DNA from: Canna indica
Taxonomy: Eukaryota > Streptophyta > Magnoliopsida > Zingiberales > Cannaceae
Reading direction: 5' to 3'
NCBI GenBank assembly: GCA_034359265.1
Contig: CP136897.1
Span: 22,004,001 to 22,068,000, forward strand
Length of the DNA stretch: 64,000 bases
This document shows positions 1 to 12,925 of this stretch, piece after piece. The notes below the pieces were generated by a model. It saw only the letters and a program-made list of their open reading frames with translations, had not been told where the DNA came from and searched no databases. The stretch's first letter is position 1; each line of letters begins with the position of its first letter. The position numbers were made by a program, and so were the translations under genes.

Positions 1-292
1 ATTCCAACAGGGTACCCGAAACATGCACCTTGCAACCTATAAATGAACATGTTCCAATACGGTGCCCAGAATTCGTACCCCGAAACCTATTCATTTACAG
101 GTTCCAACAGGGTACTCGAAACCTCATGGTACCCAGAATCTGTACCCCGAATTTGTTCATTTACAGGTTCCAACAAGATACTCAGAACCTATAGTGTAGT
201 ATAGATTCCGAGTAGAATTCAGTTCCAAGTCCTAACAAGGTAAGATCCGAGTATTATAAAAAATACAAAGTACTCGTACCCGTTCACCCTTA
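1..292. repeat. right end of a dispersed repeat with GGTACC/GGTTCC motifs
   Basis: The segment repeats phrases such as 'ggttccaacagggtactcga' with a period near 60 bp. It ends in 'gttcaccctta', which resembles an inverted hAT-type end. Diverged relatives occur at 42540-42840, where the run around 'ataaatgaacatgttc' is shared, and probably at 47965-48190. No coding potential is seen. The left end lies outside the window. Confidence 0.5.
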
Positions 293-659
293 AATTACTA
301 ATCATGCTTTTGGCAAGCTTCAATGCTTAGTTCAACACTCTTGTGAAAGCTAGATTTAATTCCTGCCATCTTTCTAATTAGTTTATTGTTGAAACTTGAA
401 ACCGATTTGCCTTTAGCTTACTAAAAGGATTTTTCTTTGTTATTCTATTACAGATCCGGAGGCGTCTTTTTGCCAAAATTGCTGCTTGATCAACTCATTT
501 AAATTGGCAATGGTGAAGGGTTCTTTTCTCTGCACGTAATGGCTCAAAGCATTTTGAATAAATTAAAGTTGCAAGATATTGTAGAATATCTTGTCTCTTA
601 TTGTTTGTTGCTATTTAATTTCCTGTCATTTGAAAATCTTATAATTGTGGAGATTCTCT

Positions 660-669
660 ATTATTATTA

Positions 670-703
<34 letters not shown>

Positions 704-704
704 G
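660..704. repeat. (ATT)n microsatellite
   Basis: A near-perfect ATT trinucleotide run in intergenic DNA. The Asn-rich reading frame crossing it on the minus strand is a product of the repeat. Confidence 0.8.
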
Positions 705-958
705 TAGTTTGAAATCTAATTCCCATGAGTCGAGTGTAGAGTTGGTGAAGAATGCATATGGCAATAAATAGACTGAGACAATTTGTTTAGTTCTGATGGA
801 ATTTAAGTTGATTATTACCAATTATTATTGAGTTAATAATTGTGATTTCATTATGCTGAGTGTAGTAGTTGCAAAACCAAAACAAGAAGAGACTATGGGA
901 ATAACGTAGAAATTAAAGTTCAAATCAAGCTCAAACAATCTTGTAAAGTAAGCTCATT

Positions 959-1436
959 TAGGGGTGGTAATTGAAATCGATTAATTAATCGCGATTAACT
1001 GATTAACCGAACCGCAAAATCTAATTTCGAATAGTGAATTTGCAGCTCGATTTTTGTTAGAGAATATGAAAAATTGACTAAATTTGATTCGGTTTTAGTT
1101 ATTGATTTGCGGATAACCGATAATCGAAACTTTTTATATATTTCGATTTAAGTTATCAATTATCCACAGATAACCGCCTATGAAACCGCTATAATTAATT
1201 ATTTTGATAATTTTTAGATATTTCACAATCTAGTTTACTAACCGATCATCAGTTTAGTAACCGGTTAGTAGAATGGTAAGCAGTTTTATTTGAATGGTTT
1301 CGATTATCCGTCGAATATCCGATATTGAGCCGATTTCAATTTAAGATACTAGTTTTTGAAATCGAACGATTTTGATTTTGGTTAGCGTGTTTTTTATCGG
1401 TTTCGATTTCGGTTAACCAAATCATTGTCATTCCTA
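959..1436. mobile_element. non-autonomous hAT element, 478 bp
   Basis: The left end reads 'taggggtggtaat' and the right end, read inverted, 'taggaatgacaatg', giving a short imperfect terminal inverted repeat of the TAGGGGTG hAT type. An 8-bp target duplication flanks it: agctcatt on the left, agctcgtt on the right, one mismatch. The interior is AT-rich with repeated 'accgatt/cggttaa' phrases and no transposase frame. The 8-bp duplication supports hAT rather than another superfamily. Confidence 0.8.
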
Positions 1437-1979
1437 AGCTCGTTTACACCTCTAATTGTACCAATAAATACAATCCATAAAAAAGTGTGCTTAAACTCCT
1501 CACAAAAGAGGAGCGAGTGGAAATAAACAGATGTAGTCAATCTAGAGTTTGATTCCTTTGATCCTAGTTAAAAAGTTCTTGACTATTGTGCAAAAAAAGA
1601 AAAAATACCAGAATTCCTTGACTTGCACAAGATGAAAGCTTAAAATGACATTTCATAATTGTAGTTTTCATGGGGTTTTCTCCATGAAAACCATCTAGTT
1701 GAGAAAGAAAAAGAATCTTCCGGAACTTGGTAAGGATCATATTCATATTGATATTTCCAGCTAATAAGTGGTTAATTGGATAACAGTTCCAACATAAAAG
1801 ACACAAAAAAATTCAAAAATTGTGGAAAACCAACAAAAGTTTTGCTACTGAGTTCTAATCCACCAAACTAAATGGCAAAATTGCATACGAGCCTGTCTTC
1901 GCCAGTGGCTTTATGTTTACAAAACACAAATGTAGAAGAAAGGTGCATTAATCTTTGTCTTCTCAAGTGGTCATGACTT
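1437..1979. other. intergenic, 3' flank of the pyruvate kinase gene
   Basis: No gene is seen. The part nearest 1980 should hold the 3' untranslated region and polyadenylation site of the minus-strand pyruvate kinase gene. I could not fix a polyadenylation signal. Confidence 0.5.
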
Positions 1980-4900
1980 CTAAACCTTCCTAACCTGGAT
2001 GTTGTGTGTGGATTGCGACCGCCAAATGGGTTGCCGGCCACTCTGCAGAAGAGCTATTTCCTCGCCTTCCTTCACCATGCCTAGTTCCTGAATTACATAA
2101 TCCAAAATAATTAAGATCAAACATTAATCAGTGAAGGAATTAGGATCAACTCGAACATAGAACAAATGGTCGCATGTGGTTTTACCTGCAAGTAAGCCAA
2201 TGCCTCGGCAAAGGTTTCTTCAGCATCATCTGAGAATTTCATACATATTGGCCGCACTCCTTGGTACAAGGCCAACCTTTGCCTTACTCTCTCACTGGCA
2301 TAGCCACCCACCAGTTGATCATTAGTTATGTAATCTTAATCAACAGATTGAACATAGTAACATTCATAATAAAACAGATGCATACTCATCCGTGAAAGCA
2401 AATACTGTGCCCAATGGCCGATAATGGCTGAGCAGGATCGCCATAAATCCAGTTCTGGTGAACACGACAATTGATGTGCCAAGGGTATTCGACATCATTG
2501 TCGCATGGTACGCAAACATTTCGCTCATATGATTCTGCAAAAAGAATAAATAAGAATATCATACAATAAATCATTATCAAGAGACTCTGTAGCTATTGTT
2601 TGCTCTATTAACCAGCAGGAAAGAATCCATTAAGAAAACACCAAATATATGAAATGACAATGCAATGGAACATAAGAAGAAAATTGAGCAGCAACCTTAA
2701 ATGCCTGACCAAAATTGAAAGGCAGGTTTCCTCCATTCATAGATGCTTCCGTCCTCAGAGCTACAGTGTGCATGACTTTGACAGCTTTAAGAGGGAATCT
2801 GCATCATAGCAATGGAAGCTCAGCGATTAACAAATTAAGCCTCGAACTAGATAACAAAGTGAACTGGGAATCTATCAATTAAAGACATTAAAACTCGTGT
2901 GTGCATGCACGCATGTGAACAAAAGATTGTAGGCTTGGCAACTGATGTATCTTCTACAATGTGATCAAAATAATATTTCCCCAGGTTATGAGTACACTGT
3001 GTCTCATATTCAACTAATGCGGCATTTTATCAAAAAAAAGGGAAAGAAAAATGCTGAAGATAATGAGGAAAGACAATACGTCATAAATGGGAAGAGAAAA
3101 AGGAGGGAAAGGATCATACTTCCCGTGGGCAGTTTCTCCAGAAAGCATTACTGCATCAGCACCCTCACGAACTGCGATGGCAATGTCTGAGACCTCAGCA
3201 CGAGTGGGTGTTGGATGAACAATCATGCTTTCCAGCATGTTTGTTGCTACTATAACAGCTTTTCCCATGCTCCTGCATATTCTAATAATCTCCTCCTGCA
3301 AAAACAAAGGATTCAAGAAGCATAATATATAAACTGTTAGAATAATAATGATAGTGACAAAGATATTTTTGATTGTTTATTCAACAAATAGTTAATATCT
3401 AACTTAAACTACATATAAAATAGCAAAACAATTTGACTCAAAAGGGTAGCTCAGTTAATAAGGCTCGTACAAGCTACAACTGTGGGGTATGAAGAATTAA
3501 GATTGACACAGCCCTAAGTGCATACTCTATCCAAGGGTTAATCAAGAAATTTTAGCATTGCACCAATGCCAGCCTTCACAAATGACTAATGTAAAACTAT
3601 ATGCCTGGTCACGGCTGGCAGATTTAAGACATTGAATTTTGAATAAGAATATAATATTGAACCAAGTATCTTCATAATAGTTGTTGACGGTGAATAAAGA
3701 ACAGGTACCTGCAACAGTGGAACCTCCTCGATAGGGAGTTCAGCTCCAAGGTCACCTCTAGCTACCATAGCCTACAGATGACATAGAAGAAAACAGATAA
3801 TAAGACCAAGACAGACAACAAAGAGAAAAACCACTGAATGCAACATCAATAAAGGAATCTCTTTGAAATTATTGCAGAGCAATGAAAGACTTCTGGCTAA
3901 AAGGAACTTGCAAGCAGATAATTAGAAAGAAGAAGAACACAGTTCCGTCTCCATGGTAAGGTCCTGCAGATAGCATAGGAAATATAGAAAAAGGACTTGC
4001 ATTACATCAGATGCTTAATGTATCACATAGAAGCATACCCCATCAGATGCAGCAAGTATGGAATGCAGATTTGAAATTGAATCTGCACTTTCAATTTTGA
4101 CAGTGACATGTATATCTGCATTACAACCTGATAAAAAAGAACACAAAAATGGTAAATAACAAGCAATCTACCAAGTTCAAACTATGAAAAATCTGAACCA
4201 GTGTCAAAAAAATTTCAAACCATTTCAGGAGATTTCAACAAAAACTAGGATTGAGCGTTTACTTTTGAGATAATCCTTTAATTCATGGACAACTTTTGCA
4301 TCTTTAACAAAAGAAACAGCATAGTAGTCCACTTGGTTCTCAACTCCAAATTTGATATCGTCCCAATCTTTTTCTGCAAGGGATTTAAGAACATATTTAG
4401 TTAGACCCAAAAATGGGAAATATAACAGAGATAAAGACCTCAAACTTAGAAGCATAAAACAAACATTTCCATTAACTAACCAGTAATAGATGGCAAGGTT
4501 GCACTCTTTCCTCTAACATTTAGATGCCGCCTGGACTTCAGTTCCCCACCATCAACAACTTCACACTTGACAGAATCCTCGGTCTTTGATTTAACCATTA
4601 AGGACATCATTCCACCTAGAATCAACATAGATCAATTTCCTACTTGCTCAATAATAAGCTAACATAGAGAACGGTAATGAAGGGTTTTAGCAGTGTTTCC
4701 AACTTTCACTGTTTCAAAACAGAGTTTTTCCTTTAATTTTCAAATCTATGGAAACTAGAAACAAATTTGGGCAAAAGATAGAGAATAAAAAATGAAACGA
4801 AGATGAGGAGGGAAAGAGAAAGACTTCACTTTTCAAAGAAAACAAAAAATTCTTTCTGAAAGACTCACAATTAAAAAATTATTAAAAACTAATTTGCCTC

Positions 4901-6848
4901 ACAATTACATGTTTTACAAAACTTTAGAATAGAAAACTAATAAGGGAAGACATGAGATGGGCCCTTAAGTTAAATGTGTACAATGTATATGGTGGTTATG
5001 CACTCAAAGAGTAGCAAAAGTAAATGAACCAGCACAAATATATTGATCACTAGTCATGTACATTCTATGGTTGTCAGTATAAAAATTTCAATCATCACTT
5101 TCCATCGTCATTCTATGAAACAAACCATGCCAAACTTTATGAAAACCTTTATATGACCATGGTATCAAAATTTGCCTTAAATATCTAAACTATTCAAATA
5201 GTTACTGAGTGTATAATCTTTAATTTGTAACATAAATCTCAACAATGCATCTAAGATCTTACAGCTTACTTTTTCTAAAGTCCCAAGTACTTATACAGCT
5301 TGTCACGATGATCATGATTCTTTAAACTTAAAGCTCCCATGTAGGTTATTATAGCTTCCAGAATAACTTGTTCAAAGATTTAGAGACCGAATGTTCTGAA
5401 TAACAGAAAACTTGGACAATGCCAGCTATCGGAATATTATGTATCAACATATTTAGGACAGTGTTTGCATAAAGGTTAGCCATTCTTACGTACCATCTAC
5501 TAGAAGCATGTCACCAACTTCTACATCATTGACAAAGTCGTCATAGTTTACACTAACACAAGTCTCTGATCCAACTCCTCTTTTTATTGTGAATGTGAAT
5601 TCTTGACCACTTGTTAAAGTAACTGGCTGTGGCAAGTCACCACTCCTCACCTCTGGGCCCTGAGACAGAATTTGCAGAAAAAACAAATTGATACCATGAT
5701 ATTTGATGCATGATACATCAGAAATCTGTAGAATGAATTAGTAACATTTCCAGTCTCAGACACAAGATGAGGAAGATTGTTACGCCATGTGATATTAGTA
5801 ATCTAAACAGGGGAAAACAGCTGGAAAGTGTATTGATAATCAATTAGAATGACCTCAACATCTGTAGAGACATTCAAACTCATGCAGGTTTGTCCACAAC
5901 TTAGAGCTTTAAAATGTTCTAATCAAAAGCCAAATTCTAGAGAATGAAATAGCATGAGAAGAAACCTGCCTTTGTGTCCAGCATGATTGCAATCACATTG
6001 TCCTTGTTTTGAGCATTATACTCTTTCACAAGGTCGATAACTTTCTGATGAGATGCATGGTCTCCATGAGACATGTTCATCCGAGCAACATTCATACCAG
6101 CATCAGCTAACTTCCATATCATCTCCCTGGTGTCAGTCGATGGACCGATGGTGCAGACTATCTTTGTCTTGCGCATCACGTTCGGCTTGGACCACAGTCC
6201 ATTGGAACCTTCTCCGAGTTGCTGAATGCTCCTCAGGTGCTCAAACTGTTCTTCTTCCTGAATAAAAAAAAATTACAATTCCCAATGACCTTGTATAAAA
6301 TCACTAAATTTGATAGAAAAATAAGGGTTTTGAGCATTTCGTTGGCGCAAGTTCTGTCCATTAATTACTCGAAACCGGTCTACTTAAAAGACTTCTCTTT
6401 TCGAGCAAACCTAATGAAGCAAACTTTTCTAATTCGGAATCCATTAAATCCAGAAAATGGAAGTAAAAAACCTAAACCCAATTCGCTTATCCATTTTACC
6501 AACAACAAAATTAATGAAGCAAGTCCCAAATTTGAGAATATTGACCAAATAAGCACGAAAAGAAACTGGAAGGTTACAATCCTACAACTTGCCGACCTTG
6601 GATATGTCATCCGGAGACACAGGAACAACACCGGTGTGGGAACGAGGCAGCGGCCTGGCCACGGCAAACACTGGGGAGCTGCAAGACCTGCCTGCTCCTC
6701 TTTTCCGATCCTTCCCGAGGCGGTACAACCTCGCGGGTAGGATCGAGGGTCCAAGCTCGCGGAGGTGGCTCCTCCGGCCCCCGGATCTCGATGCAGGGAG
6801 GGAAAAGCAGGAGTTTTGGATGGATCGAGTGGCCACCAACTGCGCCAT
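1980..6848 (-). CDS. plastidial pyruvate kinase, beta-type (PKP2-like) subunit
   Basis: Catalyses phosphoenolpyruvate plus ADP to pyruvate plus ATP, the last glycolytic step in plastids, which supplies carbon for fatty-acid synthesis. Twelve exons by phase-matched junctions: 6848-6597, 6257-5970, 5659-5494, 4615-4481, 4373-4263, 4127-4039, 3771-3709, 3295-3120, 2798-2696, 2534-2386, 2294-2186, 2087-1980. They give 582 codons plus stop, close to the 579 residues of Arabidopsis PKP2 (At5g52920). Residues 1 to about 70 start [11 protein letters not shown] and are Ser/Arg-rich, like a transit peptide. Seen in order: the [11 protein letters not shown] region, MLDTKGPEVR around 176-185 (across exons 2/3), VKIESADS with the catalytic-type Lys near 328, [12 protein letters not shown] near 349-360, and a C-terminal tail ending in THNIQVRKV. 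The start at 6848 matches the family; an in-frame ATG at 6989 would add 47 residues. Intron 2 has a GC donor. All key motifs look intact. Confidence 0.95.
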
Positions 6849-6878
6849 GGATGCCACCTCCAAGCGTACTCGAAGCAA

Positions 6879-6880
<2 letters not shown>

Positions 6881-6911
<31 letters not shown>
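6881..6911. repeat. (GA)n/(CT)n microsatellite in the pyruvate kinase leader
   Basis: About 15 GA units on the plus strand, so CT on the transcribed strand, 33-64 bp upstream of the predicted ATG at 6848. CT-rich leaders are common in plant genes. No clear TATA box was found further upstream. Confidence 0.85.
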
Positions 6912-6912
<1 letters not shown>

Positions 6913-7025
6913 CAAGAGGTTTTGGCTTCTCCTATGACGAGCTCTACTTCGTTGGGAAGACCGCCGCCGAGGGAGTTATTAGGTTGCAATTAACGCCATT
7001 TCTTGACGCCTTTCTCCATCTTTAG

Positions 7026-9229
7026 CTAATTCATACCGAGCTAGTCGCTGTGTCGCAAGTGCATGCGCCCATGCGACCTATCAACGCACGCCACGTTTGC
7101 GTAGGAGAAGATTATTTTGTCCTCGCAAATTTTGCAATTTGCAGGGGGCATCCTCGATGGCAAAAGTGTCACGCCATAAACGGGTGACGTAGATTTATAT
7201 AATGGTCAAATTTTAATTTAATGTTAATTCAATTTAATTATAAATAATCTGTTACATAATATTATTAAACAAAATTTTGTTCTAATAATTGGCAGATGAT
7301 TTTTTTAACTTGTTAATGGTTTTCTATAAATTATTAATTTAAAATGGTAGAAATGCAAGTGTAGATAAGAATAAAGTATATATTATAACAATAATATTTT
7401 ATTTTTTACAAAAAATGATCACTATATTAAAGGTAAATATTGAAATTATATTACACACTTTTAAATTTTAATTAATTAATTATAAAAGTTTATATATTTT
7501 GTCTACTAATAAAAAAAAATATATGTTGACCCACTAGTAGCTTTATAACGAGACAATCATGTATGTTGCCGATGGATCATAATTCGATCCCTATTTGTAG
7601 CAATTTATACTCATATTTTTGTGTCTATGTGTATATTTTTTAATGCATCTTGTGCGTATATTCTGGTGTTTGTGTACTTTTTGTAATGACTATGTTATAA
7701 AGTTATTTTTAATTTTTTTTAAATTTACACTATTTTCATTTTAAATATTAAAAGTACACTGCTTAAAATAGAATTTCAAATATTATTAGCATTTACATTA
7801 AAAAAACTCAAATGTTTTAGCACCCGCTTCAAATACCATATTTTACTATTCAAGTATTATTAGCATATTAAAATGATTTAAAAATCATTAAAAATAAAAA
7901 TTCTAAAAATGGTAATATGCTATAAAAATATTTTTTCATTATTTATAATTTTTTAAGATGACTTAAGTTTAAAAATTTATTTTAAAAGTAAAAAATTAAA
8001 TATACCTGTGAAAATCTTTCGACGCTTTTGGTAAAAAATAGTACTTGATAGGACAACTCGATCCATCCTGTATTTATTATGCAAATTGCATTACGGTATA
8101 GGAGAAGAATGGTGAAACTCACTATACAACTTATATATTTTATTGTACCATGGAAAATATGATACAACAAAAAAAGAGCATTGAGATAATAAAGTAAAAT
8201 TACTTGTTTTTTCCTAAAATAAAATCATGACTACTCCATATTCATTTTTATGTTTTGATTTTTTAATAATATATATATATATATATATAATGAATTGTGC
8301 ACACAAGAGTATTTTGTCAATGTATCGTGACAATAAAATATAAACGTAGAACAATACTAAAAGAATTTAGTATTTTGTGAAATAAATAAAGTACAATTTT
8401 GTGTTTGTACTTGCCCTTCAATGATCATATATTTTCCATCATAAAAATGTGCATGAAAAATCTTTATTCAAAGAATTAGAAGTCTTGTATTACAGTTCAA
8501 ATCTGTTGATATTTGTTCAGTATCTACTTCATGTAATAAAGTTACCATTTGGGTAGCTCATTTTGCAGTTTTTAATCATGTATTTAGAAACTGAGAGATG
8601 TATTATCATTTGGTTGGTATATTTGTAAATAATCTTAATTATTAGTCTAATGTAAATATAATTTGAGGATTTTGCTCTTTTGCTGTAGAAAGGAAGAAGA
8701 AGATATGCATGTAAAATGCAACTCCAATTTCTCCTCTTTGAACAAAATCATGATAGAAAAGGATGCAATTGAACTCTTTGACTTTGAAAGGGACATTAAT
8801 TAATCGTGCGTGTGCTTGCAAATTTGGGTTCAATGAACTGAATGGGTGAGTCTTGCTTTTGTAATTAGTTCATCATGAACAAGCCAAATATATATTATTT
8901 ATTAAAGTAAAATAAATTTATCTGTCTTTATCAAATATTTGGTTTATTAAAACAATCTAATAAAATCAGTCCATCAACTTGAATAAAAATATAGGAATAA
9001 CAGATTAAGTCAACCAATTCCAGTCATTGGACTTGATAGTTTTTTCACCTTGTTTGACTAATTCCGATCTAAATTTGACCATAAATAAGATATTGCAACT
9101 TTTCTTTTCTTTTTTTCAAGAATTTCCTATGAATCTTCAAAAATTTTTGAAACCCAACATGATATTTAAAATTCTACGAACCAGAACCAAATTCAAGAAA
9201 TCCCCCGTATATTTTTGTACTGAAATTGT
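7026..9229. other. AT-rich intergenic spacer
   Basis: Upstream region of pyruvate kinase, then low-complexity AT-rich DNA with a (TA)n run near 8270-8290. No gene, RNA or bounded transposon could be supported. The short frames here are AT-rich, with no family resemblance. Confidence 0.5.
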
Positions 9230-9800
9230 TGAAAATTGTTGAAACGATTTCAACCGTTTCACTTTTTGATCATAAAAATATATTTTAAAATTATAAAAAA
9301 AATCACCAAAAAATTATATTCACTAATTTGGATTTTTTAAATATAATTTTTAAAAAGTTTAGGATGTATTTTCATGATCATTTGATTATTTTCAAGAGTT
9401 TCATGAAAACGATTAAAATCGTTTCAACATTTTTAATTTTTGGCCATGAATATGCATCTTAAAGTTCTTAAAAAATCACAAAAATTTTAAATTAATGAAT
9501 GAAATTTTTTTGTGATTTTTTTTAAAAAAAATTTAGGATATATTTTCATGATCAAAAAGTGAAACGGTTGAAACAATTTTACTTTTTAATCATGAAAATA
9601 CATTCTAAATTTAAAAAAAAATCAATTTTTTTTTAATAATTTAAATTTTTTATAATTTTTTTGAAAATTTCAGAATATATTTTGATGATGAAATGATTAC
9701 TTTCAAGAGTTTCAAATAAAACTATTAAAATTGTTTCAAGAGTTTCAAGTTAAATTAATAGAATCATTTCAACAATTTCAGTAAAGGAGAATTTTTTTAA
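9230..9800. repeat. degenerate internally repeated AT-rich segment
   Basis: Diverged copies of 'gaaacgatttcaaccgtttc' and 'gatcataaaaatatatttt' recur in both orientations at intervals of about 100-180 bp. This looks like a decayed transposon or minisatellite. No ends or target duplication were found. Confidence 0.4.
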
Positions 9801-9950
9801 TTTTGGTTCTAGTTTTGAAAATTTTTGAGATTATATTCGATTTCCAAAAATTTAGAATATTCATATTTTGATTTGGGGAAATTCAAGGGAAAAATTGAGC
9901 TGTCAATGTAATATATAATATATATTATAATTATGGAGAGAGTAATGCAT

Positions 9951-12866
9951 TCATCTTGGTGACATAGTGGAGTGACTGCAAGTGGCCTTTGACCATCTGT
10001 TGCAGCTTTCAGCAGCAGAGGAAGACATTAATGGCAGCTGATCAAAGTAGTAATCCCCTCTCATTGCCTTGTACACACTTCGTAATCCTTCCTCTTCAAA
10101 TTCCACCACCGTTTGCGGCATCGGAGGCACGTCGACGGCCACCGACCCCTCCAGCATCCTCACCACTTCTCCCATCGACGGCCTTATCATCGCCTCCTCT
10201 TGAATGCACCAAAACGCCACCTGCAACGCCCTCAACACCTCCTCCTCCTCCTCCACAATAATATTCCCCTTCAACCTCCTGTCCACAGCATTCCCAGCCG
10301 TCCCATTCATCATCTCCTGCAATTAAGGAACAATGAACACCAGTTCATATTGATTCAGCGGAAAGAGTACGTACGTACGTACGTACGTACCTTGAAAGCC
10401 CAACCAGGGTAGAAGAACTCTCTCTCGTCCCGCGACGCGTCGAGGTTTCTCCGACCGCCGACGATCTCAAGAAGCAGCATCCCGTAGCTGTACACGTCGG
10501 CTTTCACGGTGATCGGCCGGTTGCTGACCCACTCCGGCGCCAAGTAGCCCCGCGTGCCCCTCACCATGGTGACCACGTGCGAGTGCTGCCTGCTCATCAG
10601 CTTCGCGAGGCCGAAATCCGACACTTTGGGGCAGAAGTTCTCGTCCAGCAAAATGTTCTCCGGCTTGATGTCGCAGTGGATGATCCTGTTCCTGCACTGC
10701 TCGTGGAAGTAGGCGATCCCTTGAGCGATAGCTATTGCGATCTCGAACCGAGTTCGCCAGCTCAGTAGCCTGTCATCTTCCCCCGAAGGAAATATCCACT
10801 TGTCGAGCGATCCATTGATCATGTACTCGTACACCAGGAGCCTGATCGATCACAAGAAACAATGAACACTAGTTCGATCTACTACATGCACTTGTCATTA
10901 GAAATTAACATGTCCTTAAGCTCACCGATGAGATTGCTCGGAGCAAAATCCGCAGAGAGCTACCAAGTTCATGTGATGCATGGAGCCAATGGTGGTGACC
11001 TCTGTGATGAACTCCTTTTCCCCGTGAGGAAGCAACTTATCCAGTTTCTTCACTGCAACCATCGTTCCATCTCTTAGGGTTCCCTTGTATACACTTCCAA
11101 ATCCTCCTAATTAATGTCAAATGTCAACCATTAAGCTTAAATTGTTCTAGTTATAGCATTGAGTATAATAATGCATGCTACCTGTTCCAAGCAATCGAGA
11201 GAAATTAGATGTGGCGGATTGCAGATCATGGTAGCTGAAATGTAATGGAGCTCCCGGAAAGCTCAAGCAATTACCAAGTGCTGCTCTTCGCCGGCGTTCC
11301 ATTCTCTTCCTCTGTATGTTGTAAAACAGCAGCAGGCTCAGGAGGGTAAAGAGAACAAAGAAGCAGAGCAGCAACGGCAGAAGCACACGGCGGCGCGTCG
11401 TCGCTGATGACGACGAACTCGAACTCTCCCCCGCAGACCATTTCGGTTCCCCTGTTCTTGAGCTGTTGATCCCGACCTTCACATAAAGCGTCGAGCTCGG
11501 ATCCTGTAACCCTCCGAACACCATGCTCTTCAATGTCCAACAGAACGTCTTCTCCTCCGAGAGCCCGTAAACCGACGCCATGCACTCGCAGTCGGCGAGA
11601 CAACGCGCCGCGCACTCCGACCCTTTCGACAACCCGCTGTAGTTCGATATCGTCGAAACGCCGGAGAAGTAGTAGTTCGTTTGCTGCATTGTTTCCATCC
11701 TCATCGGGCTGCCGCTGCTGTTGCAGTTCGTCATTGATGGCTGCACGCTCGATGAGCAAAGCTCGTCGTCTTGCTCCATCGCCGCCGGGGAAGCTCTCGG
11801 CAAGCACGTGCAGTTAGCGCTGTTGTCGTTGGAATTAAAGGTGCAGATTCCACTGCCGCAGATTCCGGCCACCGTGCACGGATTCGACACCGCGGACCAC
11901 TCTATGACCCACTTTCTTGCACCGGTGCTATTGGTTTCCCAACGAAAGAGGCGCAGATTTCCGTCCGTTCCGAGTGTGATTCTTCGGAGGATGAATTGGC
12001 TTCCGCCGGTATCGTTCTTGTGGACGTACATTGTTCCGGCGGACGACTCGCCGTAGCTGATGCCGAAGCTGCCGGACTCGTCCAAGACGGCGACGACTTC
12101 GCCGGTGGCGTTGGAGATCTCGGGGCTCGACCAGTAGGAATAGTTGGCGTGCGACGGCAACGTCGTCGAGGGCACGTAAGTGAGCGCGAGGCTGAGCGAG
12201 GTGCGCTGCTGCAGCATTTTGAGCGAGTAGTAGTACCCGAGAGGCGACGCGGCGGAGGTGAGCTCGAGGTCGACCGTCAGCTGCTGCCCCGGCAAGAGCG
12301 TGTCGCAGGGATGAGCGAAGCTCTGCCACACCACTTGGCTGCTGTTCCCACCTCCGTACAAGATCAAATTGCCGGAGTCCGACATCGAAGCGGCGTTCGC
12401 CGGCTGCAGTATACGAGAATTGTTGGATCGCCACATCGTCGCATTGCCGTCGACGAGCAGGAGCTCGCCGGACTGGTCCAACTTGACTACCGCTTCACCG
12501 CTAACTGGAAAATCCCTAAGATGCACAATAAATTCTTCAGCAAACAAGAAACAATTGTCGATCGATCGATGAAAGAAAACACGAAGATCGAGCTGCATGC
12601 AATTCTAGCTACCTGTTGGGACACCAAACAATTGTGGGATCATCACCGGGAAGGCTGTAAAACCATATTGCCAAGAAATATTGATCGTGAGTACCTGCGG
12701 GATTCGGCGCAAACCCGAAGGCGAAGACCTTGTTTCCGGAGAGCCATGGCTGATTACTTCGAGCTGAGATTTCAGAGCCCAGAGGGATGTTATTATCATC
12801 TTCCAAACCCTGGTGCAGTCCGGGAAAGAGGAGGAAGAGCAGGGCGAGGCAAGGCAGAGAAGCCAT
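9951..12866 (-). CDS. G-type lectin S-receptor-like Ser/Thr kinase (At5g24080-like)
   Basis: A single-pass plasma-membrane receptor kinase. Five exons, phase-matched: 12866-12613, 12515-11182, 11106-10926, 10841-10391, 10316-9951; 861 residues. Order: signal peptide (residues 1-20, MASLPCLALLFLLFPG), bulb-type lectin region, a Cys-rich stretch with a PAN/apple-like segment near residues 345-430, a membrane span near 462-483 (VLLPLLLCFFVLFTLLSLLL) followed by an Arg-rich stop-transfer, then the kinase. Kinase motifs: GTGGFG near 528-533, VAVKKL, HCDIKPEN near 645, SDFGLAK, LAPEW. HCD in place of HRD marks a non-RD kinase, as in many immune receptors. The C-terminus (PPMPQTVVEFEEEGL, ending SHSTMSPR in type) resembles Arabidopsis At5g24080. 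The ligand is unknown. No stop or frameshift was seen. Confidence 0.92.
10368..10391. repeat. (GTAC)6 array at an intron donor
   Basis: Six tandem GTAC units begin at the 5' splice site of receptor-kinase intron 4, where AAG is followed directly by the array. Each unit offers another GT, so the donor is ambiguous in 4-bp steps. Only the first keeps frame with the exon starting at 10316. Confidence 0.8.
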
Positions 12867-12913
12867 GCCTGCAGTGGTGGTGTTTGAATTGGATAACTGG
12901 GATTCGATTCGGC

Positions 12914-12925
12914 AAATATTTAAAT
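12914..12925 (-). promoter_or_regulatory. candidate TATA box of the receptor-kinase gene
   Basis: On the minus strand 'atttaaatattt' lies about 50 bp upstream of the ATG at 12866. The spacing would leave a short leader of about 20 bases. Inferred from position and sequence only. Confidence 0.4.

Noticed and set aside
6219..7025. Several plus- and minus-strand frames across pyruvate kinase exon 1 and intron 1
   Set aside because: Shadows of a GC-rich exon and a GA microsatellite; only the frame starting at 6848 joins to the conserved exons.
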